Source: Thermoprotei archaeon
Lineage (GTDB): Archaea > Thermoproteota > Thermoprotei > Thermofilales > B15-G2
Reading direction: 5' to 3'
DNA: 64,000 nt
Assembly: GCA_003649445.1 (NCBI GenBank)
Contig: QMRV01000006.1
Location: forward strand, 1 to 64,000
The translations under genes and the position numbers were made by a program. The first letter of the stretch is position 1, and each line of letters opens with the position of its first letter. The notes below the pieces were generated by a model, which had not been told where the DNA came from, did not search any database, and saw only the letters and a list, made by a program, of their open reading frames with translations. This document shows, in pieces, positions 49,238 through 58,565 of this stretch.

Positions 49238-50382
49238 ACTTGGACTTCTGTGTAACCACTAATAGGGGTCTTGAAGATATCACAGCTAAGGAGCTCTTAA
49301 AGTTACTGCCTTCTGCAAGCAACATTAGGATCGGAAAGTCTAAAGTATTTTTTAGCGCTGATGAAAAGGCTATTTACATAGTTAACTTGCTTGCAAGAAC
49401 AGTACATAGACTGCTTTGGATATTAGGCGAAGATAGATGCAGGACACTAAGTGAAATATACAGATATACATGTTCGCTTGATTTCACGGAAGTTATTGAT
49501 AGAAATCAGAGCTTTGCTGTTAGAGCAGAAAGATCAGGGAAACATAATTTTACTAGTATTGATATAGCTGCAACAGTAGGTCAAGCAATAATAGATAGCT
49601 TTAGGAGAGACACAGGAGTCCGCCTTAAAGTCAATTTGAAGAATCCTGATGTGGAGTTCTTCTGCTATCTCGTCGACAATGAATTCACTATAGCTGTAAA
49701 TACAACTGGAGACTCGCTTCACAAGCGAAACTATAGAATATACGATCACCCTGCTGCAATAAAGACAACTATCGCTTCAGCACTAGTATACCTCTCTGGA
49801 TGGACTAAAGATCACGTATTCTTGGACCCTATGTGTGGCGGGGGCACTATTCCAATAGAAGCTGCGCTTATTGCACGAAACATTGCACCAGGTATTTTTA
49901 GAAAAACTTCTTTCAGCTTCGAAAAACTAATGTCATTCGACCGCAGCAAATACGCTAAGTTACTAGATATTATAGAAAAAAGTTCTAACAGAGGGAAATA
50001 TTCTATCTACGCTATTGAAATATCACCTAAGCATTTAAGAGGAGCCATAGCAAACGCTAAAAGCGCCGGAGTAAGAAACACAATAAAGTTTATTCAAGGT
50101 GATGCTCGTCACCTTGAGAAATATCTCGATGTCTCTCCTGAATATGTTGTAGTCAACCCACCTTATGGAGTAAAACTGACTCGGAGGGAATATATACCAA
50201 TTCTCTATAAAGAGTTTCTCAAATCCTTAAAGTCCTTGGTGGACCACTGCACACTAGTAGTTATTACTGCAGCTTTTAAAGAATTTGAAAAAGCATGTAA
50301 CTTGCTGAACGCAGAAATTATAGAGAAAAGACGTGTGCTTCACGGAGCCTTAACAACACAGGTCTATAAGTGTATTATATAG
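49234..50382 (+). CDS. THUMP-domain tRNA guanine-N2 methyltransferase (Trm14/TrmN-like)
   Basis: A 382-residue protein with an N-terminal ferredoxin-like plus THUMP region (1-170; TTNRGLEDITAKEL at the start and FAVRAERSG near 94) and a Rossmann methyltransferase domain. SAM-binding is by FLDPMCGGGTIPIEAALIA (about 191-209), and the catalytic motif is NPPYG near 307. This combination matches archaeal Trm14, which makes m2G in tRNA. Its 5' end overlaps the small upstream gene by 4 bp. Confidence 0.88.
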   Translation: MNLDFCVTTNRGLEDITAKELLKLLPSASNIRIGKSKVFFSADEKAIYIVNLLARTVHRLLWILGEDRCRTLSEIYRYTCSLDFTEVIDRNQSFAVRAERSGKHNFTSIDIAATVGQAIIDSFRRDTGVRLKVNLKNPDVEFFCYLVDNEFTIAVNTTGDSLHKRNYRIYDHPAAIKTTIASALVYLSGWTKDHVFLDPMCGGGTIPIEAALIARNIAPGIFRKTSFSFEKLMSFDRSKYAKLLDIIEKSSNRGKYSIYAIEISPKHLRGAIANAKSAGVRNTIKFIQGDARHLEKYLDVSPEYVVVNPPYGVKLTRREYIPILYKEFLKSLKSLVDHCTLVVITAAFKEFEKACNLLNAEIIEKRRVLHGALTTQVYKCII

Positions 50383-50441
50383 CTCGGCGCCCGCTTTCAT
50401 CCCATCCCAATAAGGGGCGTCGGCGGGCGTCGCGGGCACTT
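50383..50441. ncRNA. GC-rich island, candidate structured RNA
   Basis: A stretch of about 58 bp of roughly 70% GC in an AT-rich genome, between stop codon 50382 and GTG 50490. It contains a possible stem pairing gcgcccgc (50387-50394) with gcgggcgt (50423-50430). TATA-like tracts occur on both sides (ttatata at 50375-50381 and, on the minus strand, aatataag near 50440-50447), so the strand is undecided. No C/D or tRNA features are seen. Confidence 0.35.
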
Positions 50442-50489
50442 ATATTTTCTCGTCGACGCAAATATATTTTCGCCTAAAGCAGTCTTTCT

Positions 50490-51170
50490 GTGGAAGAAAT
50501 CTCCGTAAAAATTGCAAAGGAAGTTAAAGAAAAATACGGAGAAATAGTTTTAGGGATTGGCGTAATCGAAGGAGTCTCTGTTAAGCCGAGTGGTCCTCAG
50601 GAAAGAAGTTTGTTGAATAAAGTCACGTCTATAACTAAGTCAAAATACTCGTTAGAGTCCCTTAAAAACAATCCAGTTATCAGAGCGTATAGAGACTTCT
50701 ACTGGAGACTAGGAATAGATCCCACGAAAACTCGTCCAGCGAGCGAAGCTCTAGTTAGGAGAGCTCTCCGAGGTAAAGTCCCCCTAATAAATAATGTAGT
50801 TGATGCAGGTAATGCCGCATCAATGGAGACTTTAGTACCTATAGGCCTCTATGATTTAGACAGAATAAAGGGTAATGTAGAGCTTAGATTTGCTAAAGAA
50901 AACGAGCTATTTCTGCCCATTGGAGGAAAACCTGAAAATCTGTCTTCTAGCAACATTGTACTGGCTGATGAAGAAAAAATACTTCATGTTTTTCCTCATA
51001 GAGATTCACAGCTAACAATGATTAGAGACTTCACAAAGAATGTTTTAGTGGTTTCATGTGGTGTGCCTGGAGTACCAGAATCTCTTGTAGAAACAGCGCT
51101 AAACAAAACAGTAGACTATATTCTGATGTTAGCAGGAGGTAAACTTATCCTTAAGAAGATAATACATTAG
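50490..51170 (+). CDS. B3/B4 tRNA-binding domain protein (COG3382)
   Basis: A 226-residue stand-alone B3/B4 domain, related to the editing domain of phenylalanyl-tRNA synthetase beta. It has NPVIRAYRDFYWRLGIDPTK near residue 55, RPASEALVRRALRG, and NNVVDAGNAASMETLVPIG near 105. The protein may edit misacylated tRNA or act on a related amino-acyl ligand; archaeal function is not established. GTG 50490 is the start; it overlaps the convergent dephospho-CoA kinase by 20 bp. Confidence 0.82.
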   Translation: MEEISVKIAKEVKEKYGEIVLGIGVIEGVSVKPSGPQERSLLNKVTSITKSKYSLESLKNNPVIRAYRDFYWRLGIDPTKTRPASEALVRRALRGKVPLINNVVDAGNAASMETLVPIGLYDLDRIKGNVELRFAKENELFLPIGGKPENLSSSNIVLADEEKILHVFPHRDSQLTMIRDFTKNVLVVSCGVPGVPESLVETALNKTVDYILMLAGGKLILKKIIH

Positions 51171-51714
51171 ATTTAAAGTCTTCAAATCCCTTGAATTTTG
51201 AAATATATTCTTCCATAATTTCTTTCTTTTTCTCCTCGGTTACATACACTACAACAATACCTTTGTGGGGTTGACCATAGACGACAAAAGATTTCAACGG
51301 AGCTTCAACTATTGCAGGAAGAGTCAATAAATCTTCTTCGCCTTCCACTAAGATAGCATACTTTTTCTCAAAATTAATAGCGTGTAGAACTCTTCTAAGC
51401 GTTAAGTACGCTTCTGAAGTTATGGTTCCCGGAGGATTTTTAACAGATATTTTAATATAATTCTCTATGATTTTCTTTACTCTATAGTCTTTTTGTCTTA
51501 AAGTTTTGTAGTCTATAACACATACTTCAGGCTCAATGTTATTTGTAAAAACGTTGTAGGTAACAAAGTCGCCTACAGTTATTAGTATAGTTTTGTCATG
51601 CGACGCTATAATTCTCTTGAGTACGCTTATAGTGTAAGCAGGTGGGCCTTCGATGAGCTCGCCTAAGGGATTCTTTAGCTTTCTTCTCAGTTCCTCTGTT
51701 AAATATATCGCCAC
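51151..51714 (-). CDS. GTP-dependent dephospho-CoA kinase
   Basis: Last step of archaeal coenzyme A synthesis. This DUF359 family protein has TEELRRKLKNPLGELIEG at the N-terminus, VGDFVTYN, VEGEEDLLTLPAI and YGQPHKGIVVVYV. I start at GTG 51714 (187 residues), since MAIYLTEELRR matches the family N-terminus and a TATA-like element (51741-51750, minus strand) predicts transcription near 51720. The frame is open to GTG 51756, which would add a 14-residue hydrophobic stretch not typical of the family. Confidence 0.88.
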   Translation of the reverse strand: MAIYLTEELRRKLKNPLGELIEGPPAYTISVLKRIIASHDKTILITVGDFVTYNVFTNNIEPEVCVIDYKTLRQKDYRVKKIIENYIKISVKNPPGTITSEAYLTLRRVLHAINFEKKYAILVEGEEDLLTLPAIVEAPLKSFVVYGQPHKGIVVVYVTEEKKKEIMEEYISKFKGFEDFKSNVLSS

Positions 51715-51776
51715 AGCGAGTATATTGACACAGCTAGAGATAAATACTCTTCCCACTAAACGTAGTACGAGAAGTA

Positions 51777-53351
51777 GTGAAAGTATATCCTGCTGAAAAA
51801 GAATTAGGTCCGGTTGAATATAAGCTAAAAATCAAAAGAAGCGATGAGAAAATAGAAAAGCTTGCTACTCAGCTTAAGTATAGGCTCGGCGAAGGAGGTG
51901 GAGAAGCTTTCTTAGTTTTGGGAGTCACTGATGATGGAAGACCTCTTGGCTTAAGCGAAGAAGAACTAGAGGAGTCTCTCAAAGTCCTAGATGAGGCTAC
52001 TAAGAGAATTAGTGCTGTGTGGAAGATAGTTCAAGTAGCTCAAGGAAAACGAGGCAAAGTAGTCGAAGTATTTATTAGGAGATGTAGAAAAGATTCTCCT
52101 CCAATATTCCTAAATATCCCTGTGCTAGGCAACGTGGACAGCGGTAAATCCACTCTTATAAGTGTTCTGTGTACAGGAGAGCTAGACGACGGAGATGGCT
52201 TAGCTATGTCTAAAATAGCTAGATACTTACATGAAATTAAAAGCGGCAGAACGTCATCTATCACTCCCAACTACTTAGGCTATGATATTGAGGGAAACAT
52301 AGTTAATCATAAGCTTTTAGATCCTTTGGAGGAGTCAGAAATTTTCTTAAAAAGTTCTAAAATAATTATTTTAATAGACTTAGGTGGCCATGAGAGATAC
52401 CTTAGAACTACATTAAAGGGAGTTATGGGCAGGGCGCCAGACTACGCTATGCTTGTTGTCGCAGCAAACGCTGGCTTAATAGGTATGGGAAGAGAACATT
52501 TAGGTCTTCTTGTAGCCCTAAAAATACCATTCTTTACTGTGATTACGAAAAAAGATTTGGTACCTCCAGAAATATTGAATAAGACTCTTGCTGAGCTGTA
52601 TTCTATTTTAAAAATGCCAGGAGTCAGAAAAATACCGCTTCTTGTTGAAAATGAGTCAGATGTAGTCTTAGCAGCAAGACTTATTCCTAAGTCTAGAGTC
52701 GTCCCTATATTTATTGTATCTAACGTAACCGGAGAAGGTCTACATCACGTGGAAAAATTTTTAAATCTTCTGCCACCCAGAATGAGATGGAAAGAAAAAA
52801 GAAAGCGTAGCTTCTTAATGTACGTAGAGCATACATTTAATGTTAAAGGAGTAGGGCTTGTTGTAAGCGGTCTGATATTAGAGGGAGAAGTTAAGGTCGA
52901 TGAAAAAGTATTAATAGGACCCGATGAACACGGTAAATTCCACTTAGTTAAGGTGAAATCTATTCATGTTAATAGAGTAAACGTAGAAGAAGCTCATGCT
53001 GGAGAAGAGGCTTGCTTAGCTTTACAGGGAATAGACCCCTGTTTTGTTAAAAAAGGTATGTGCTTGCTCTCTCAATCATCAAATCCATCTCCTGTGAGAT
53101 CCTTTGAAGCTGAAGTTAAAATACTCCACCATCCTACGATGATAAAGCGCGGCTATCAAGCTGTATGTCATATTCATACAATTAGGCACGCCGTAGTTTT
53201 CGAGCAATTATCTAAGGAGCCTTTAAGAACAGGAGATACTGCATACGTTAAGTTGAGATTTCTCTATCATCCGTGGTATATCAGAAAAGGTGACGTATTT
53301 GTTTTTAGGGAGAGCAGAACTAGAGGATTAGGCATTGTAACTAAAACCTAA
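51777..53351 (+). CDS. GTPBP1-like translational GTPase
   Basis: A 524-residue GTPase of the archaeal GTPBP1/GTPBP2-like group related to EF-Tu. An N-terminal 110-residue domain precedes the G domain: G1 GNVDSGKST, G3 DLGGHERYLRTT, G4 TKKD. Two beta-barrel domains follow, including HTFNVKGVGLVVSGLILEG. Eukaryotic GTPBP1 interacts with aa-tRNA and mRNA surveillance factors; the archaeal role is uncertain. GTG 51777 is the start, divergent from dephospho-CoA kinase. Confidence 0.88.
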   Translation: MKVYPAEKELGPVEYKLKIKRSDEKIEKLATQLKYRLGEGGGEAFLVLGVTDDGRPLGLSEEELEESLKVLDEATKRISAVWKIVQVAQGKRGKVVEVFIRRCRKDSPPIFLNIPVLGNVDSGKSTLISVLCTGELDDGDGLAMSKIARYLHEIKSGRTSSITPNYLGYDIEGNIVNHKLLDPLEESEIFLKSSKIIILIDLGGHERYLRTTLKGVMGRAPDYAMLVVAANAGLIGMGREHLGLLVALKIPFFTVITKKDLVPPEILNKTLAELYSILKMPGVRKIPLLVENESDVVLAARLIPKSRVVPIFIVSNVTGEGLHHVEKFLNLLPPRMRWKEKRKRSFLMYVEHTFNVKGVGLVVSGLILEGEVKVDEKVLIGPDEHGKFHLVKVKSIHVNRVNVEEAHAGEEACLALQGIDPCFVKKGMCLLSQSSNPSPVRSFEAEVKILHHPTMIKRGYQAVCHIHTIRHAVVFEQLSKEPLRTGDTAYVKLRFLYHPWYIRKGDVFVFRESRTRGLGIVTKT

Positions 53352-53388
53352 ATAACTTCTTTTACAATACTATAATCACTGCGAGACC

Positions 53389-53877
53389 ATGACAAAGGCC
53401 AAGAAGATAGTAACTCTCCTTGACGAACACCAAGCTAAAGTAGGCTATCGCTTTGTACTGTATAGTATACCTGATGTATGTAAGAAGAGATGTAAATTAT
53501 TCAAGGCGTGTCTGTCTAAACTTAAACCTGGCAGAACGTATAGAGTTGTATCTGTGAGAAAAAAGAAACACGTATGTCCTTTAACCAATAGACCTGCCGT
53601 AGTAGTAAAAGTTGTTGAAGAACCTTTGCAAATAGCTCTGCCTTCAAGCAAAGCTATTGAAGGAATTACTTTGGTTTATAATGAGGATTTCTCTCAGTGC
53701 CCCTACAGAAATCGATGCAGATATTACAGGTACTGCAACCCTGCACCAGCTGTCACTAAAGGCACTAAAATAAAAATATCTAAGGTCTTATCCAAAATAG
53801 AATGTGTCCTGGGGCACAGCCTGGTTTTAGTTGAAGTTCAGGCAATAGATGATGAAAAGCGGGCTGGAGAAGAATGA
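53389..53877 (+). CDS. UPF0179 family protein
   Basis: A 162-residue archaeal protein of UPF0179. It has conserved cysteine groups CKKRCKLFKAC (about 31-41), HVCP near 62, and CPYRNRCRYYRYC (about 102-114), suggesting a metal or Fe-S site. Function is unknown. It follows the GTPase gene by 37 bp in the same direction. Confidence 0.85.
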   Translation: MTKAKKIVTLLDEHQAKVGYRFVLYSIPDVCKKRCKLFKACLSKLKPGRTYRVVSVRKKKHVCPLTNRPAVVVKVVEEPLQIALPSSKAIEGITLVYNEDFSQCPYRNRCRYYRYCNPAPAVTKGTKIKISKVLSKIECVLGHSLVLVEVQAIDDEKRAGEE

Positions 53878-53897
53878 TCGAAACGATTTGCGCTGAT

Positions 53898-54887
53898 TTA
53901 AACTTCTACTTTGACTCTTATCTTAACAGCGTGCTTTCTACTAAGGTAAACTAGCATTTTGATTACTTCTTCTTGAGACATACCTGTACTTCGGGAAATT
54001 TCGTCTATAAGCGTGTGGAAAGGTATTGTTCTAGAGCTCTTAGACATTAATGAGAGGACAGACAGTACTTTAGCATAGTCTTTTGAAGATTCTTCTCCAA
54101 GTATCTTCTCGTATATTTCTATTGTTTTTCTCACTTCGTTTTCTAGCCCGAGAACTTCTTCGGAATACTTTCCTTGGGCGAGACCAGATACAGCTTTAAT
54201 GACTTTACTCTTAATACTTTTGATTTTCTCGAAGTTCTCTTTAGCTATTTCAGCTTTGTCAAAAGTTACTAGAGGTTTTACCTGATAATATAGCTTTAAA
54301 GCTGCATCACACATTTCTGTTATTTCTATTAACTTTCGTTTGTAATTTTGTTCAAATCGATGAATTAGGCATTTTAGCTCTCTAGTATATTTCTTGAGTT
54401 CGTCTGCAAGAGCATAAGGGTCTGGAACTGAAGGGTTTTGGAGTGTTCTAAGGGCTTTATGTCTTACTTTGACTATTGAGCTGTGGATAGAGGGATCTAT
54501 TTTCTCTATTATAGGTAAGTTTTCTTCTATTTTACTTAAAAGTCTCTTCAAGTTCTTTTCAGCCTCTAAGCACTCCTCTAGGCCTCTAGCATAGCGGGCC
54601 AATAAGTCTAGGTAGTTTTTCAGCTTTGCGCTGTATTCTTCAAGATTTCTCTCCAAGCTCAGCGAAGCTGACTGTATCGCTGGGGGAGGAGGAGGTGTAT
54701 GAGATTTAATAAAACTGTTGAATAAGTTTTTAACTACAGAGCTCTCATTTTTAGAGTATCTTTCAGAAAGAAGATTTATTATACTTTCTATTCTCTTTTT
54801 TAATTCTGATACTTCATTAGCTTTTTTAGATAGTTCATTCAATAGGGAGTCAAGTGATTTTTCCTCTGCTACAACTTTAAGCCTCAC
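53898..54887 (-). CDS. Unknown coiled-coil protein with C-terminal winged helix
   Basis: A 329-residue helical protein without recognised family. It has coiled coils at about 10-45 and 90-240, a proline run (TPPPPP, about 64-69), and a C-terminal winged-helix-like segment (IPFHTLIDEISRSTGMSQEEVIKMLVYLSRKH, ending with short strands). The elongated shape with a terminal helix-turn-helix might serve as a scaffold. It follows the flavin reductase-like gene in the same direction. Confidence 0.6.
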   Translation of the reverse strand: MRLKVVAEEKSLDSLLNELSKKANEVSELKKRIESIINLLSERYSKNESSVVKNLFNSFIKSHTPPPPPAIQSASLSLERNLEEYSAKLKNYLDLLARYARGLEECLEAEKNLKRLLSKIEENLPIIEKIDPSIHSSIVKVRHKALRTLQNPSVPDPYALADELKKYTRELKCLIHRFEQNYKRKLIEITEMCDAALKLYYQVKPLVTFDKAEIAKENFEKIKSIKSKVIKAVSGLAQGKYSEEVLGLENEVRKTIEIYEKILGEESSKDYAKVLSVLSLMSKSSRTIPFHTLIDEISRSTGMSQEEVIKMLVYLSRKHAVKIRVKVEV

Positions 54888-54924
54888 GATGATACCTTTT
54901 GTGCAGATAGTATTTAAGTAACGT

Positions 54925-55473
54925 TTAAGATACTAGAGTAATTTCAGAGACTAGTGTAGTAAATCTATTTCCTCCTACATGGTATATCAATTTCACTTTA
55001 CTCAAATCCCAGCATTTATCGAAAAGCTCTTTTTCCGCATAAGCTTCAACTATTTCTCCTACAAAGAGCACGTGGTCTCCTGTCTTTAACTCCGCCTTAA
55101 CAACGCACTCCATGTTCGCCACGCAGTTGGCTAAAAGCGGAACTTTTATTTTCTTAGGTTTCATTAGCTTAAGACCATACTTTGCTATTTTATTTACTTC
55201 TTCTCCGCTTTCTCTTCCGCAGGCAAAAGTTTCTCTAAGTAGCTTCCAGCTAGGTATGTTTACTCCGAATTCTCCTGTTTCCTTTATTAGTTTATAGGTA
55301 TATCTTTCAGGAGCTATACTTACAGCTAGTAGCGGGGGAGAAAAGCTTGTAGGCATGCACCAAGCAAATGTCGCAACATTTACCTCGCCGTCTTTGCTAG
55401 CTGACGTTATTAGAACTGTGAGTTTAGGGTGTAAGAGACGATAAGCAAATGCTTTACTTACAGACCGCTTCAT
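54925..55473 (-). CDS. Flavin reductase-like FMN-binding protein (second copy)
   Basis: A 182-residue flavin reductase-like protein, paralogous to the one at 1376-1948. Corresponding blocks are RLLHPKLTVLITSAS (about 12-26), ATFAWCMPTSFSPPLLAVSI (about 34-53) and FGVNIPS (about 68-74). A Cys is present in FACGRESG. FMN binding is expected; the electron partners are unknown. Confidence 0.85.
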   Translation of the reverse strand: MKRSVSKAFAYRLLHPKLTVLITSASKDGEVNVATFAWCMPTSFSPPLLAVSIAPERYTYKLIKETGEFGVNIPSWKLLRETFACGRESGEEVNKIAKYGLKLMKPKKIKVPLLANCVANMECVVKAELKTGDHVLFVGEIVEAYAEKELFDKCWDLSKVKLIYHVGGNRFTTLVSEITLVS

Positions 55474-55592
55474 CGCTATTTTTATACGTAAAAACAGATA
55501 TTAACTTAATTAACTAAGTTTCTAGCGAAAAAATTGAATAGAGAAGTAAACCACGATGATATCTATTTAATTGAATTCTCTTAGTTTACTGT

Positions 55593-56282
55593 ATGTCTGT
55601 TGAGGAAGCTAAGAAAAGAGCTGCAGAAGAGTCCTCTAAGTTAGTTAAAGACGGTATGGTTTTAGGACTAGGCTCGGGAAGTACAGTAGCTAAGCTAATT
55701 GATATACTAGCTCAAAAATTAGGTACTGAGCTGACAGAACTTTATGTTATACCAACCTCATATGATACAGAATTTCTTGCTCGACAAGCAGGCTTTAAAG
55801 TAGTTTCACTAGAGGATCATCTTCCTGAACTTGCTATAGACGGAGCAGATGAAGTAGACAGAGAGTTTAATTTAATTAAAGGTGGAGGAGGCTGCCATAC
55901 GAGAGAAAAAGTAGTAGATTACTCTTCGCAAGAACTCGTTATTATAGTAGATTACACGAAACTCGTGGAAAAAATTGGCTTGAACAAACCTATACCAGTT
56001 GAAGTGCTTCCTTTTGCCTTAAGACCTGTTAGAAAAAAGTTATCTGAATATGGAAAAGTAGTCCTACGATATTCAAGTAAAGGCAAATTAGGCCCAGTAG
56101 TGACAGACAACGGCAACTTTATTCTAGATCTCTATTATGGCAAAGAAGTAGAGAATGCAGAAAGCCTTGAGATTTCTATTAAGGCAATACCGGGTGTCGT
56201 TGAAACAGGGCTATTTAGTGGCAAGAAAGTGAAAAAAGTTATTGTAGGGTATCCAGATAAAGCACAAATTCTTTCTAAATGA
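55593..56282 (+). CDS. rpiA: Ribose-5-phosphate isomerase A
   Basis: Interconverts ribose-5-phosphate and ribulose-5-phosphate, supplying pentoses for nucleotides. The 229-residue protein has the signature blocks VLGLGSGSTVAKL (about 23-35), AIDGADEVD with catalytic Asp residues near 85-92, KGGGGCHTREKVV with catalytic Lys/Glu near 98-110, and PVVTDNGNFILD near 168. Length is normal. The 3' end overlaps the convergent gene by 8 bp. Confidence 0.95.
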   Translation: MSVEEAKKRAAEESSKLVKDGMVLGLGSGSTVAKLIDILAQKLGTELTELYVIPTSYDTEFLARQAGFKVVSLEDHLPELAIDGADEVDREFNLIKGGGGCHTREKVVDYSSQELVIIVDYTKLVEKIGLNKPIPVEVLPFALRPVRKKLSEYGKVVLRYSSKGKLGPVVTDNGNFILDLYYGKEVENAESLEISIKAIPGVVETGLFSGKKVKKVIVGYPDKAQILSK

Positions 56283-57288
56283 CCTCTACTAGACCAGAAT
56301 ACTCTCTTAGCCCTACGGCTATACTGTAGTATTTTTCTTCGCCGTCAATTATCTCGAGTAAAAGCCCCTCGATAAGTACCTTCTCTTCGTTATCAAATAC
56401 ACCACAGTATATGCCTTGAAAACAAATAAGTTCTCTTATATCTATACTTTTAGTTTTTTCAACTTTAATACACCTTATTGCATAAGTATAAGGAAAAAAT
56501 AAAGACCGCGTATTATCCAATATGACTGCTTCAACACGCACCCTGTCTATGATCTTGTAGCCGTATTTGCCATACTTTTTGTCAATTTCATGCGGCTTTA
56601 AAACATATGATAAAGAAAAATTCTTTCCGCAAAAAATTCCTCTATTTACTCTCCTCAGACAGATTTTTTCAGCTAGTTTTAGCGGTACACGGTAAACTTT
56701 AGACATCCTTTTAGCCCACTTCTCGTAAGGTCTCTCAAAATTCATTTCTTTGAGTACTTTGTGTACTCTCCAAGAATTCTTAATGCCGTATACTACTAGA
56801 TTTATATCGGATATTTTTACATTATGTATTTTCAGTAAAATGGATCCTGTAATTCCAAAATCTCTTATATTTACTTTACTTTCTTTCGAAATTTGCTTGA
56901 CAAGTGCTACAGCTTTGGTTTCTAATGAATCTAATTGATTTTTATTTAATATTTCATTGAGTCGTTCTTCCGGCAAATAATGTGCTGAAATATCGCTGAG
57001 CGGTATTGCTGCTATTTCTGTTTTAAAGAAGTTGTCGTAATACAGGTACTCTGGATGAAACTTTCTAAGATAATTTATACTATTTACGATACTTGACGTA
57101 GAGTAATCTGGGGTTATTCTTATGTAAACTTCGCCGTTTTTAGTCCATAGACTTTGTCCTTTATATAAAGCTATGTATTTTGGGTAACAGAATACTCTGT
57201 CCGGTGGGTGAATATAGCCTAAAACACATGCGATTATGTTTTTTGCACGTACATAATCTTTGTCAAGGAAAACTCTTCTTGAGACCAC
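56275..57288 (-). CDS. Predicted nucleotidyltransferase (COG1665-like)
   Basis: A 337-residue protein resembling archaeal COG1665. The middle has a nucleotidyltransferase-like motif FGITGSILLKIHNVKISDIN (about 153-172), with the GS and later acidic residues of the pol-beta fold, and VVYG after it. N-terminal and C-terminal parts are beta-rich and unrecognised. Only one of the expected catalytic acidic residues is clear (Asp in SDIN), so activity should be checked. Confidence 0.65.
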   Translation of the reverse strand: MVSRRVFLDKDYVRAKNIIACVLGYIHPPDRVFCYPKYIALYKGQSLWTKNGEVYIRITPDYSTSSIVNSINYLRKFHPEYLYYDNFFKTEIAAIPLSDISAHYLPEERLNEILNKNQLDSLETKAVALVKQISKESKVNIRDFGITGSILLKIHNVKISDINLVVYGIKNSWRVHKVLKEMNFERPYEKWAKRMSKVYRVPLKLAEKICLRRVNRGIFCGKNFSLSYVLKPHEIDKKYGKYGYKIIDRVRVEAVILDNTRSLFFPYTYAIRCIKVEKTKSIDIRELICFQGIYCGVFDNEEKVLIEGLLLEIIDGEEKYYSIAVGLREYSGLVEVI

Positions 57289-57398
57289 TATAGTACTTGA
57301 TTACAGTATAGCGTATAAACGTATTTCAGCAGTTATTTCACTTTTCCTCAAAAAGCTTATATAGATTTTATGAGATAGCCTTTAAAAGGGCGGGGACC

Positions 57399-58262
57399 AT
57401 GGATTTGTACCAAAACCTGCTCTTAGGCTTCATAGTTACCTTGGCAATAGGCATCCCTTCGTATAAGAAGAACTTCGTGAGTCTTTCCGGCCTCATTGCC
57501 GGGCTTATTGTAGGTATATTGACTTTTGCCGGGAGCCCCGCCTGTTTTTTAATTATTATGAGCTTTTTCCTCAGCTCTAGTATTTTAACTAAAGTTAAGT
57601 ACGGAGCAAAGGAAGAAAAGGGTGCAGCTGAAAAGAAAAGTGGTAGAACGGCACTACAAGTGGTATGCGCTGGAGGCATTGCTGGCATAGCTGCGCTACT
57701 TAAAGGCATGTACGAAAACAATATTCTACTATGGCCAGACCCGAATCAGCTTTCTCATATATTAACGGTAGCATTCCTCGGCGCAGTGAGCTCAGCTGAC
57801 GCCGATACCTGGGCGGTAGAACTAGGACTTCTATCAAAAGAAGACCCAGTATTAATAACAAATCTTAAGAAAAAAGTTCCTCCAGGAACTTCAGGTGGAG
57901 TAACTAAGCTGGGTACTTTAGGATCCTTCTTAGGAGCATTATTCATAGCTATCATTTCAGCTGCCTTGTACCAGTATATTTCTCCGCCGCAGAGTGCAAT
58001 AGACCCGGTATCAATCTTCATAGTAACATTCCTCTCTGGGTCTATTGCAGAGAAAATAGATAGCTTCTTGGGTGCAACTATTCAAGTTAAATACTGGTGC
58101 CCTAAGTGCAATAAGGAAACTGATAAGAAGATCCACAAGTGTGGCATGAAAACAGAATATTTAAGTGGAATAAAATTTGTTAACAATGAGCTGGTAAACC
58201 TAATGACTACGCTCTCAGGAGCAATAATAGCAGTGCTCATCTATATACTTCTATTTGAGTAA
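57399..58262 (+). CDS. DUF92/TMEM19/VTE6-like membrane protein
   Basis: A 287-residue membrane protein with about seven hydrophobic segments. It has the DUF92 features SLSGLIAGLIVGILTFAG (about 27-44), RTALQVVCAGG, FLGAVSSADADTWAVELG (about 125-142), and PPGTSGGVTKLGTLGS (about 163-178). A CPKC/CGM zinc-like insert is near 229-245. The plant homologue VTE6 is a phytyl-phosphate kinase; with the VTE5-like gene at 1945 a polyprenol salvage path to the diphosphate can be inferred. Confidence 0.82.
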   Translation: MDLYQNLLLGFIVTLAIGIPSYKKNFVSLSGLIAGLIVGILTFAGSPACFLIIMSFFLSSSILTKVKYGAKEEKGAAEKKSGRTALQVVCAGGIAGIAALLKGMYENNILLWPDPNQLSHILTVAFLGAVSSADADTWAVELGLLSKEDPVLITNLKKKVPPGTSGGVTKLGTLGSFLGALFIAIISAALYQYISPPQSAIDPVSIFIVTFLSGSIAEKIDSFLGATIQVKYWCPKCNKETDKKIHKCGMKTEYLSGIKFVNNELVNLMTTLSGAIIAVLIYILLFE

Positions 58263-58266
58263 AATA

Positions 58267-58521
58267 ATGCCTAAAGATCTCAGATTTTATTTAACTCGCT
58301 TGGAGCTTTTTCATGAGTTGAAGAAAATGAAGTGTCCTGTGAGATGGCATGCCTACGAGTACCTAATATTTTGCAAGGATTTTATATGCGTAGTTCTACT
58401 TGAGCCTTGGAAAGATACAGCATCAATATTCTTTAGAGGAAACCATGAAAAAATCAATTATATAAAAAAGCTTCTATTAAAATATAATGTAAATAAAATA
58501 GTTATCAAAAAGATAGATTAA
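58267..58521 (+). CDS. Unknown small protein
   Basis: An 84-residue protein (TTG 58255 would add four residues) with mixed alpha/beta character: RLELFHELKKMKCPVRWH, then IFCKDFICVVLLEPW and a final amphipathic helix. No family is recognised. It lies 4 bp after the DUF92 gene and is probably co-transcribed with it. Confidence 0.55.
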   Translation: MPKDLRFYLTRLELFHELKKMKCPVRWHAYEYLIFCKDFICVVLLEPWKDTASIFFRGNHEKINYIKKLLLKYNVNKIVIKKID

Positions 58522-58534
58522 CTGTTCTGAGAAA

Positions 58535-58544
58535 ACTTTATATG
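58535..58544 (+). promoter_or_regulatory. TATA box for the GC-rich element at 58566
   Basis: The tract actttatatg is centred 26 bp before 58566, the first base of the GC-rich element. Confidence 0.4.
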
Positions 58545-58565
58545 AGTGTAAAACAATAATTATAT

